Both the position numbers and the translations under genes were made by a program. Below, one piece after another: positions 1 to 5,665 of a DNA stretch of 6,695 bases. Under the pieces are notes generated by a model that saw only the letters and a list, made by a program, of their open reading frames with translations, had not been told where the DNA came from and did no database searches. Source of the stretch: Blastocatellia bacterium. GTDB lineage: Bacteria > Acidobacteriota > Blastocatellia > Pyrinomonadales > Pyrinomonadaceae. Where the stretch lies: positions 1 to 6,695 of the forward strand of contig PSRF01000400.1 in assembly GCA_003175865.1 (NCBI GenBank). Reading direction: 5' to 3'. The first letter of the stretch is position 1; each line of letters begins with the position of its first letter.

Positions 1-963
1 GCCCGTGATTTCGGAATAGGCGTGATTCTTGTTGGGCAGGAACACAAAATCGACCCTGAACTTCGTCGCTGCGGGTGGCGCGGTGATGGAGACCGTGGAA
101 TCGAGCTGGTTGATGCGCCTGAAGTGATTGCAATGGATGATCCCGTTGCAACCTCAGTGAGACGTAAGAAGAAGAGCTCTTTGCGAATTGGTACAAAGTT
201 GGTCACCGAAGGTCGTGCCGACGGTTTTGTGTCTGCGGGAAACACCGGAGCCGCGATGGCAACAGCAAAGATGGTGATTGGAACCCTACCCGGTGTCGAT
301 CGTCCCGCCCTGGCTGCATTGATTCCGACAAAGTCGGCTAGACCAGTGTTGTTACTTGATGTCGGCGCAAATTCAGAATGCAAACCGCATCATCTCGCGC
401 AATTTGCTGTGATGGGTGATGCATATTCCAGAGCAGTCCTGGGAACAGCGAAACCTTCCGTTGGACTGATGAGCATCGGGGAAGAAGAAGCAAAGGGCAA
501 TGATTTAACGAAAGAAGCGTTCCCTTTGTTACGACAGCTGACAAATCTGAATTTTGTCGGCAACGTTGAAGGGCGCGATGTTTTCTCGGGCATCGTTGAC
601 GTGATTGTTACGGATGGATTCACCGGAAACGTGATGTTGAAATTGTCCGAAGGCTTGACGGAAGCGATGTTGTCGATGTTGAAGCGTGAGCTGACAACTT
701 CGGCGGTCACAAAGGCAGGCGCGGTGCTCGCAAAACCGGCGTTTAGGAATATCAAGCGCCGGTTAGATTATTCAGAATACGGTGGTGCCCCTCTGTTGGG
801 AGTGCGCCGTATTGTTGTAATCGGCCATGGTAGGTCTAATGCGAGAGCGATTCGAAACGCAATACGGAGCGTGCGCGAGTTTTCAGAAAACCGCGCGAGC
901 GAGCGTATTGAACGAGGTATTGCTGAGACTACTTTGCTCCAACCAATTAGTATTGTTTCTTGA
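1..963 (+). CDS. plsX: Phosphate acyltransferase PlsX, 5'-truncated by window edge
   Basis: PlsX makes acyl-phosphate from acyl-ACP and phosphate at the cytoplasmic side of the membrane; acyl-phosphate is the donor for PlsY in phospholipid synthesis. The frame is open from base 1 (ARDFGIGVILVGQE), and this matches an internal part of the family. The GTG at 22 is therefore not the start, and roughly 25-35 N-terminal residues, including the usual MDAMGGD-type opening, lie outside the window. Visible family blocks are MDDPVATSVRRKKKSS, DGFVSAGNTGA, LLLDVGANSECKPHHLAQFA, IGEEEAKGNDLTKEA, FVGNVEGRDVFSG, TDGFTGNVMLKLSEG and DYSEYGGAPLLGV. Near the C terminus the usual HGSS appears as HGRS. The TGA stop at 961-963 lies inside a CTTGAGG ribosome-binding motif for a following small ORF. 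It lies upstream of fabH, a common arrangement for this gene. The identification is very secure. Confidence 0.96.
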   Translation, partial: ARDFGIGVILVGQEHKIDPELRRCGWRGDGDRGIELVDAPEVIAMDDPVATSVRRKKKSSLRIGTKLVTEGRADGFVSAGNTGAAMATAKMVIGTLPGVDRPALAALIPTKSARPVLLLDVGANSECKPHHLAQFAVMGDAYSRAVLGTAKPSVGLMSIGEEEAKGNDLTKEAFPLLRQLTNLNFVGNVEGRDVFSGIVDVIVTDGFTGNVMLKLSEGLTEAMLSMLKRELTTSAVTKAGAVLAKPAFRNIKRRLDYSEYGGAPLLGVRRIVVIGHGRSNARAIRNAIRSVREFSENRASERIERGIAETTLLQPISIVS

Positions 964-965
964 GG
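959..965 (+). promoter_or_regulatory. Ribosome-binding site CTTGAGG overlapping the plsX stop
   Basis: CTTGAGG lies five bases before an ATG at 971 and contains the plsX TGA stop (961-963). The same heptamer recurs at 1041-1047 before fabH. Ribosomes finishing plsX would be placed directly over this site, so translational coupling is plausible. The motif and overlap are seen directly; its use is inferred. Confidence 0.5.
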
Positions 966-970
966 ATACG

Positions 971-1045
971 ATGACTTCGGCGGCTAATCGTAGTTTGGCT
1001 TTTCGTTTTTTACTGGATACTATTACGACTCCCTTAATAGCTTGA
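971..1045 (+). CDS. Possible 24-residue small ORF between plsX and fabH
   Basis: A 24-codon ORF begins ATGACTTCGGCG and ends at TGA 1043-1045. It has a well-spaced CTTGAGG five bases upstream, and its own stop lies within the CTTGAGG that precedes fabH. Its peptide starts MTSAANRSLAFRF and ends in a moderately hydrophobic stretch (FLLDTITTPLIA). I recognise no family and no clear signal peptide or transmembrane span. It could be a leader or coupling ORF that carries ribosomes from plsX to fabH, a real micropeptide, or chance. Support is the ribosome-binding site and the stop/SD overlaps only; its conservation is unknown. It occupies nearly all of the 90-base plsX-fabH gap. Confidence 0.3.
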   Translation: MTSAANRSLAFRFLLDTITTPLIA

Positions 1046-1047
1046 GG
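1041..1047 (+). promoter_or_regulatory. Ribosome-binding site CTTGAGG that fixes the fabH start
   Basis: CTTGAGG ends six bases before the ATG at 1054. The in-frame TTG at 1042 lies inside this motif, so it cannot be the start that uses it. This favours the ATG at 1054 as the fabH start. The motif also contains the TGA stop (1043-1045) of the 24-codon ORF. Confidence 0.6.
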
Positions 1048-1053
1048 CAATTA

Positions 1054-2040
1054 ATGACGAATCTACATGCTGGAATTCTGGGCACTGGTCACTCCTATCC
1101 AGAAGGAATCTTGACGAACGAGGATCTCGCCAAGCTCGTCGACACATCTGACGAATGGATCACGACCCGCACTGGAATTAAGCAAAGGCGTAAAGCAGCA
1201 TCTGACGAGTACACGTCGCTGTTCGCCGTCCGAGCAGGAAGACAAGCCATTGAACGTGCGCGTCTGGATCCGTCAGATATCGATTTGCTCCTGTGTGCCA
1301 CGGTTTCACCTGATCAGATACTTCCGTCAACTGGCTGCATTATTCAGGCAGAGCTTGGAACCAACAATGCGGCTGCGATGGATATCGTCGCTGCTTGCTC
1401 GGGTTTCATTTACGGGCTCACACTTGCAGACTCGATGATTCGCACCGGCCAAATCCGTCATGCGCTTGTTATCGGTGCCGAGGTGTTAACACAATACGTC
1501 GATTACACCGATCGAAAAACTTGCGTATTGTTTGGCGATGGGGCTGGTGCCGCCGTGCTGGGTCCAGTGGACGCAGGCAGAGGGATATTGAGTTCAAAGA
1601 TCAGGTCCGACGGACGTTACGAAGAGCAGCTCTATTCACCTGGCGGCGGAACACGACGGCGACCGACTCCAGAAACGCTTGCTGCCGGCGACCATTTTTT
1701 CAAGATGAAAGGGAATGAACTTTTTAAGGTTGCCGTGCGGTCAATGGCTGACATTTCAAAAGAGCTTTTGGAACGGGCCAGGATCACCGCAGACGACATC
1801 GATTTGTTCATTCCGCATCAGGCTAATCAACGCATCACTGAAGCTGTAGCTGATCGTTTACACGTCCCACTTGAGAAGGTTTATTCAAACATCGCGGTGC
1901 ACGGTAACACCTCATCAGCGTCGATCCCCATCGCCCTTGATGAATGTGTCGAATCCGGTCGAATCAAGGCAGGTGACCTCGTACTAATGACTTCATTTGG
2001 CGGCGGCGTGACATGGGGCGGAGCAGTGTTGCGATGGTAA
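1054..2040 (+). CDS. fabH: Beta-ketoacyl-ACP synthase III (FabH)
   Basis: FabH condenses an acyl-CoA primer (acetyl-CoA or a branched-chain acyl-CoA) with malonyl-ACP to start type II fatty acid synthesis in the cytoplasm. With the ATG at 1054 the protein is 328 residues, a normal length for the family. The N terminus is typical (AGILGTGHSYPE, then DEWITTRTGIKQRR). The catalytic triad is complete: Cys115 in DIVAACSGFIYGL, His255 in LFIPHQANQRI and Asn285 in AVHGNTSSASIP. The C terminus SFGGGVTWGGAVLRW is also standard. The ATG is chosen over the in-frame TTG at 1042 because CTTGAGG is correctly spaced from it. fabD follows after 26 bases. Primer preference (straight or branched) cannot be read from the sequence. 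The FabH call is very secure. Confidence 0.97.
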   Translation: MTNLHAGILGTGHSYPEGILTNEDLAKLVDTSDEWITTRTGIKQRRKAASDEYTSLFAVRAGRQAIERARLDPSDIDLLLCATVSPDQILPSTGCIIQAELGTNNAAAMDIVAACSGFIYGLTLADSMIRTGQIRHALVIGAEVLTQYVDYTDRKTCVLFGDGAGAAVLGPVDAGRGILSSKIRSDGRYEEQLYSPGGGTRRRPTPETLAAGDHFFKMKGNELFKVAVRSMADISKELLERARITADDIDLFIPHQANQRITEAVADRLHVPLEKVYSNIAVHGNTSSASIPIALDECVESGRIKAGDLVLMTSFGGGVTWGGAVLRW

Positions 2041-2066
2041 AGGCATTTTCGTTTTTTGAAGGCTGA

Positions 2067-3065
2067 ATGAGCACGAGACGTATCGATAGGTTGACTGAAG
2101 AGAACAAATTGGAAATCGGCAATCTGCAATTGACAATCGCGTTTCTTTTTCCAGGGCAGGGATCGCAATATCCGGGGATGGGAAAAGATCTAGCTGAGAA
2201 TTTTTCGGCAGCTAAACAGGTATTTGAAGAAGTTGATGACGCACTCGGATTCTCGCTGTCGCGTCTGTGTTTCGAGGGTCCCGCTGAGGAATTGCAGTTG
2301 ACTGAAAACACTCAACCAGCGATTCTCGCCACCTCGATTGCCGTGACAAGAGCAATGGAGTCCAGTGGCTTTCCAGGCGCATCATATGTAGCGGGTCACA
2401 GTCTCGGCGAATATTCAGCGCTCGTTTGTGCTGGGGCTTTATCATTGGCCGACGCCGTAAGGACTGTTCGATCACGCGGACGTTACATGCAGGAAGCAGT
2501 GCCGGTTGGGACGGGTGCCATGGCAGCCGTACTTGGTGCTGAGCTTGAAACTATTCAGCGTGCTTGTGATGAAGCCAGTCAGGGCCAAATTTGTTCGCCC
2601 GCAAACATGAATTCGTCGAACCAAGTTGTCATTGCGGGGAATACAGAAGCGGTTGATCGCGCAATGGAATTGCTCAAGGCTAGTGGCGCAAAGCGAGTCG
2701 TAAAGTTAAACGTGAGCGCGCCGTTCCATTGCGCCCTCATGAGGCCAGCGCAGGAGCGATTGTCCTTTGACCTTCAGCGACTGACTTTCGCAGAACCGAA
2801 AGTTCCGGTAATAACGAACGTCGATGCGCAGTCGAGAACAACTCCATCTGAACTTAGCGACGCTTTGGTCCGGCAGGTTTCAGCACCCGTTCGCTGGGTC
2901 GAATCGATGGAGTTGTTGTTGAAAGCCGGTGTCCATACTTTTGTTGAAGTAGGACCAGGAAAAGTTTTGTCAGGCTTGATGAGACAAATAAACCGCGAGG
3001 CCACGATGGTTAACGTGGAGGATTCTGCAAGCCTGTCTGCTGCGACCACAAGCGTGGCTGCATAG
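2067..3065 (+). CDS. fabD: Malonyl-CoA:ACP transacylase (FabD)
   Basis: FabD moves malonyl from CoA to the phosphopantetheine arm of ACP, supplying extender units to FabH and FabF. Catalytic features are intact, numbered from the ATG at 2067: FLFPGQGSQYPGMG (residues 27-39), nucleophile Ser112 in GHSLGEYSAL, Arg137 in RGRYMQEAVPVGTGAM, His221 in SAPFHCALM, and VEVGPGKVLSGL near the C terminus. The ATG at 2067 has GAAGG (2058-2062) four bases upstream. It gives 332 residues, about 22 more than usual at the N terminus. An in-frame TTG at 2130 would give the canonical MTIAFLFPGQGSQ start and 311 residues, close to the usual length, but has only a weak distant GGAAA upstream. The start is therefore uncertain. 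Most of the extra segment is encoded by a heptamer-repeat tract. The next gene is acpP, 46 bases on; fabG is missing here. Confidence 0.96.
   Translation: MSTRRIDRLTEENKLEIGNLQLTIAFLFPGQGSQYPGMGKDLAENFSAAKQVFEEVDDALGFSLSRLCFEGPAEELQLTENTQPAILATSIAVTRAMESSGFPGASYVAGHSLGEYSALVCAGALSLADAVRTVRSRGRYMQEAVPVGTGAMAAVLGAELETIQRACDEASQGQICSPANMNSSNQVVIAGNTEAVDRAMELLKASGAKRVVKLNVSAPFHCALMRPAQERLSFDLQRLTFAEPKVPVITNVDAQSRTTPSELSDALVRQVSAPVRWVESMELLLKAGVHTFVEVGPGKVLSGLMRQINREATMVNVEDSASLSAATTSVAA
2104..2138 (+). repeat. Degenerate heptamer tandem tract at the fabD 5' end
   Basis: Five consecutive 7-base units share the pattern NNNAATY or close to it. For example, 2111-2117 is ggaaatc, 2118-2124 is ggcaatc and 2132-2138 is gacaatc. 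The last unit supplies the codons for Thr-Ile of the canonical FabD start, and the TTG at 2130-2132 straddles the fourth and fifth units. The periodicity is directly visible. It resembles heptamer-type intergenic repeats I recall from several bacterial groups, but its copy number in this genome is unknown. Confidence 0.5.
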
Positions 3066-3111
3066 GTAGTTTTTAATAGATCGTAAAACTCTCTCAACAG
3101 GAGCGAATGAA

Positions 3112-3354
3112 ATGCCCGATCAAGAGATCGAGAATAAAGTTAAGCAGATAATCGTTGACGAACTCGGTGTGGATGAGAATGAAGTTACACCCAACGCCCG
3201 TTTTATTGATGACCTGGGCGCTGATTCATTGGACACCGTGGAACTCGTCATGCGCTTTGAAGAGGAATTCGGAATTGAAATTCCCGACGAAGATGCGGAG
3301 AAGATTCAGAGCGTCCGCGACGCTTATAACTATATCGATCAGCACAAAAAATAG
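3112..3354 (+). CDS. acpP: Acyl carrier protein (AcpP)
   Basis: This is the small acidic carrier that holds growing acyl chains on a 4'-phosphopantetheine arm and delivers them to FabD, FabH, FabF and PlsX. At 80 residues it is the usual size. The attachment site is Ser39 in [15 protein letters not shown], the classic ACP signature, and [23 protein letters not shown] matches helices 3-4 of the family. The start ATG at 3112 has a strong AGGAG (3099-3103) eight bases upstream. A nearby ATG at 3107 is in another frame and is not used. A 104-base gap containing a small hairpin separates it from fabF. A holo-ACP synthase, needed for activation, is not in this window. The identification is very secure. 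Confidence 0.98.
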   Translation: MPDQEIENKVKQIIVDELGVDENEVTPNARFIDDLGADSLDTVELVMRFEEEFGIEIPDEDAEKIQSVRDAYNYIDQHKK

Positions 3355-3380
3355 TGCTGAGGCAGAGCGAGCAGTGAGAA

Positions 3381-3410
3381 CGATTGAAGCCCAGCGATTA
3401 AGCTTCAACG
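3381..3410 (+). other. Small hairpin in the acpP-fabF gap
   Basis: TTGAAGC (3384-3390) pairs with GCTTCAA (3402-3408) across an 11-base loop. A further CG/CG pair (3381-3382 with 3409-3410) forms if A3383 is bulged. No T-run follows, so this is not an intrinsic terminator. It could stabilise or help process the mRNA 3' of the highly expressed acpP, or be chance. Confidence 0.3.
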
Positions 3411-3444
3411 TACCATTCGCTACTGTCAATTACGCCCTCTTTCC

Positions 3445-3450
3445 AAGGAG
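3445..3450 (+). promoter_or_regulatory. Ribosome-binding site AAGGAG supporting a TTG start for fabF
   Basis: AAGGAG is the strongest Shine-Dalgarno match at the fab junctions in this window. It ends eight bases before the TTG at 3459. The TTG yields MTRRVVITGIG, the canonical ketosynthase N terminus, with no better-placed ATG nearby. This fixes fabF as a TTG-start gene. Confidence 0.7.
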
Positions 3451-3458
3451 TTGAAATC

Positions 3459-4700
3459 TTGACACGTCGGGTCGTGATTACGGGTATTGGTCTCGTAACA
3501 CCAGTCGGTAATTCCGTTGAAGAAACTTGGGCTGCCTTGATGAACGGTCGGAGTGGTGCCGACTACATCAAGAAGTTCGACGCTGAGCGTTTCCCCGTAC
3601 GATTCGCTTGCGAAGTCAAGGACTTCGATCCGCTGACATACATCGAGAAGAAAGAGGCGCGCAAAATGGGCGCCTTTATTCATTATGCGATCGCGGCTTC
3701 TGACCAAGCCGTCAAAGATAGCGGTCTCGAAATTACCGATGAAATTTCAGAGCAAGTCGGGACCTATATTAGTAGCGGTATCGGCGATTTCTGGGCCATC
3801 GAAAGAGAACATTCGAAGCTCCTTAACGACGGCCCCGGTCGCGTATCACCGTTCTTCATTCCTTCTGCAATCGTGAACCTGGCCTCAGGTCAGGTATCAA
3901 TTCGCCATAAAGCAAAAGGACCCAATTCAGCCACTGCCACTGCTTGTTCAGCCGGAGCACATGCGATCGGTGACAGCTATAAACTGATCCAACGTAGCGC
4001 CGCGGACGTGATGATCTGCGGAGGAGCTGAGTCGGCGATTACGCCGATGGCCGTCGCAGGATTTGCTGCGCTGCGGGCTCTTTCTACTCGCAACGACGAC
4101 CCAACCAAAGCATCGCGACCCTTCGAGCGCGACCGCGACGGTTTTGTAATTGGTGAAGGCGCTGGAATCATGGTTCTTGAGGAGTTGGAGTTTGCGAAAC
4201 GACGTGGCGCTAAGATCTACGCCGAAATTGTCGGCTACGGGATGACTTCAGACGCGTTTCACATCACGATGCCGGACGGGACTGGTTCCGGTGCGATTCG
4301 CGTGATGCAGAAGACGTTGCAGGATGCGGGCATCAAACCAGAGCAAGTCGGATACATCAACGCGCACGGCACCTCGACGCCTTACAATGACAAGTTTGAA
4401 ACACAAGCAATCAAGGCTACATTCGGTGAGCATGCCTATAAACTGCCGGTCAGTTCGACGAAATCGATGACCGGTCATCTGCTCGGCGCCGCCGGTGGAA
4501 TTGAAGCTATCTTTTCAACCCTCGCCATCCATCGCCACGTGTTACCGCCAACGATCAACTACATCAATCCGGATCCTGACTGCGATCTGGATTACGTTCC
4601 CAACGAACCGCGGAACGCGACGGTCGACTACGTGTTGTCAAATAGTTTTGGATTTGGCGGCACGAATGCGGCTTTGTTGTTCAAGAGGTATGAAGATTAG
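3459..4700 (+). CDS. fabF: Beta-ketoacyl-ACP synthase II (FabF)
   Basis: FabF is the elongating ketosynthase: it condenses acyl-ACP with malonyl-ACP, releasing CO2, in each cycle after FabH. At 413 residues it is typical. The catalytic Cys163 (TATACSAGAHAIG), His303 (INAHGTSTP) and His340 (SMTGHLLGAAGG) fall at the same numbers as in the E. coli enzyme as I recall it. The gating segment NSFGFGGTNAAL (395-406) closes the thiolase fold. The N-terminal half also carries GPNSATATACSAG and FERDRDGFVIGEGAG. The start is TTG at 3459, set by AAGGAG. It ends KRYED followed by TAG at 4698-4700, and this stop lies inside the left copy of a 9-bp direct repeat bordering the fabF-etfB element. FabF is favoured over FabB by the overall match, and it sits in the usual acpP-fabF order. 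Confidence 0.97.
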   Translation: MTRRVVITGIGLVTPVGNSVEETWAALMNGRSGADYIKKFDAERFPVRFACEVKDFDPLTYIEKKEARKMGAFIHYAIAASDQAVKDSGLEITDEISEQVGTYISSGIGDFWAIEREHSKLLNDGPGRVSPFFIPSAIVNLASGQVSIRHKAKGPNSATATACSAGAHAIGDSYKLIQRSAADVMICGGAESAITPMAVAGFAALRALSTRNDDPTKASRPFERDRDGFVIGEGAGIMVLEELEFAKRRGAKIYAEIVGYGMTSDAFHITMPDGTGSGAIRVMQKTLQDAGIKPEQVGYINAHGTSTPYNDKFETQAIKATFGEHAYKLPVSSTKSMTGHLLGAAGGIEAIFSTLAIHRHVLPPTINYINPDPDCDLDYVPNEPRNATVDYVLSNSFGFGGTNAALLFKRYED

Positions 4701-4779
4701 TCAGTTATCCGTGGTCAGTTGTCCCTTGCCTAGCGCGCACAATACAACTGACTACGGACCCCTGACAACGGATTAGTCA
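4695..4779 (+). repeat. Hairpin repeat element flanked by 9-bp direct repeats, between fabF and etfB
   Basis: A perfect direct repeat GATTAGTCA occurs at 4695-4703 and 4771-4779. Between them, TCCGTGGTCAGTTGT (4708-4722) pairs with ACAACTGACTACGGA (4744-4758) over 15 positions with one G-T. An outer GTCAG (4700-4704) pairs with CTGAC (4762-4766). The left arm also shows a 14-base tandem period starting at 4700 and 4714. The element fills the entire gap: it contains the fabF stop and ends one base before the etfB ATG. The structure resembles dispersed GTCAGTTGTCC-type repeats that I recall from several bacterial phyla. It could fold into a stable mRNA hairpin. No U-tract follows, so it is not a clear terminator. 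Confidence 0.65.
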
Positions 4780-4780
4780 A

Positions 4781-5554
4781 ATGAAGATTTTAGTAATGAT
4801 GAAGCAGGTCGCGAACAAAGACGCGATACTACGAATTAACAAAGATGCCACTTGGATTGAAGAGAGCGATCTCTCTTTCGAAGTCAGTGAATCAGACGGT
4901 TATGCCCTCGAGGAAGCGTTGCGCGTACGCGAAAAGTTGGGTGGCGAAGTTGTCGTTTGCTCGATGGGTCCTCAACGCGTAAAGAGTGTTATCAAGGATG
5001 CACTCGCACGTGGTGCAGACCGGGCCATTCATGTCGTCGAAGACAATCTTGGTGCTCTGTCGCCATTCGCGACTGCAAGCGTTCTCGCTGATGCAATCCG
5101 TGATGAAAAACCAGATCTGGTTATGACTGGTCTGCAATCCGACGACTACGGATACGGTCAGACCGGAGTGATCATGGCCGAGCTTCTGGGACTACCACAC
5201 GCAACCATCGTCATCGAGGTCGATGCCTCGGCAGATAAACTGCGTGTGAAGCGAGAGCTCGAGAGTGGTTGGTACCAGTGGTACACAATGTCGTTTCCGG
5301 CGCTGCTTACCATTCAATCGGGAATTAGCCAGATTCGTTACGCCACGCTTAAAGGCATCATGGCCGCGAAGAAGAAAGAGATTAAAGAGGTAACTCCCGC
5401 AGCAGAGGCGATCAATCGCCCGTCGCATCAACGAATCGAGAAAGTTTATTTACCACAGAAGACGAAGCAGACTCAGTTGCTGGGCAATGGCGACGCAAAG
5501 GCGGGCGCCGCTGAGCTGGCGCAAAAGCTACACGCTGAAGCACGTGTCATCTGA
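4781..5554 (+). CDS. etfB: Electron transfer flavoprotein subunit beta (EtfB/FixA family)
   Basis: This is the small subunit of the cytoplasmic EtfAB heterodimer, which takes electrons from flavin dehydrogenases such as acyl-CoA dehydrogenases and passes them to an ETF:quinone oxidoreductase. At 257 residues it is family-sized. It begins MKILVMMKQV, has YALEEALRVREKLGGEVVVCSMGP (41-64) and the nucleotide-loop segment GLQSDDYGYGQTG (117-129). The family signature is VKRELESG then FPALLTIQSG and IRYATLKGIMAAKKKEI (156-201). The motif before YALEEAL is SESDG instead of the common NPFD/NPYD, suggesting a distinct ETF subgroup. The ATG at 4781 directly follows the repeat element. The only Shine-Dalgarno candidate is a weak GGA (4770-4772) overlapping the element's right end. 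etfA follows after 111 bases. Whether it binds AMP or a second FAD cannot be decided from the sequence alone. Confidence 0.93.
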   Translation: MKILVMMKQVANKDAILRINKDATWIEESDLSFEVSESDGYALEEALRVREKLGGEVVVCSMGPQRVKSVIKDALARGADRAIHVVEDNLGALSPFATASVLADAIRDEKPDLVMTGLQSDDYGYGQTGVIMAELLGLPHATIVIEVDASADKLRVKRELESGWYQWYTMSFPALLTIQSGISQIRYATLKGIMAAKKKEIKEVTPAAEAINRPSHQRIEKVYLPQKTKQTQLLGNGDAKAGAAELAQKLHAEARVI

Positions 5555-5665
5555 GAAGCGTCAATGCAAGCGTCTCCTTCAAATGAGACCAGGAACGAAG
5601 CGAATTTTTCCCGACAAACCAAGGTGTGACCGTTTTGAAGTGAAAGTAATCAGGAACCCTTAAAA
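5555..5665 (+). other. etfB-etfA intergenic stretch with no gene
   Basis: This 111-base gap is long for two subunits that work as a heterodimer. I find no ORF with a ribosome-binding site, no strong hairpin and no promoter I could defend. A CTTCAAA (5577-5583) and a TTTGAAG (5634-5640) are complementary but 50 bases apart. The etfA ribosome-binding site AGGA is at 5652-5655. Confidence 0.5.

Noticed and set aside
22..24. GTG as a plsX start codon
   Set aside because: The frame is open upstream to base 1, and those residues (ARDFGIG) match PlsX; the true start lies outside the window.
827..970. 5' portion of a 72-codon + strand frame overlapping the plsX C terminus
   Set aside because: It overlaps conserved plsX coding sequence in another frame with no ribosome-binding site seen; only the part from ATG 971 onward has independent support.
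1042..1044. TTG as the fabH start
   Set aside because: It lies inside the CTTGAGG ribosome-binding motif, whose spacing suits the ATG at 1054.
2044..2057. T-rich stretch after fabH as an intrinsic terminator
   Set aside because: I find no stable GC-rich stem immediately upstream, and fabD begins within a few bases.
3068..3090. AT-rich hairpin AGTTTTTA / TAAAACT between fabD and acpP as a terminator
   Set aside because: It is a weak, bulged, AT-only stem, not followed by a T-run, and acpP is expected to be co-transcribed.
5577..5640. CTTCAAA/TTTGAAG inverted repeat in the etfB-etfA gap
   Set aside because: Seven bases separated by 50 is easily chance, with no supporting structure.
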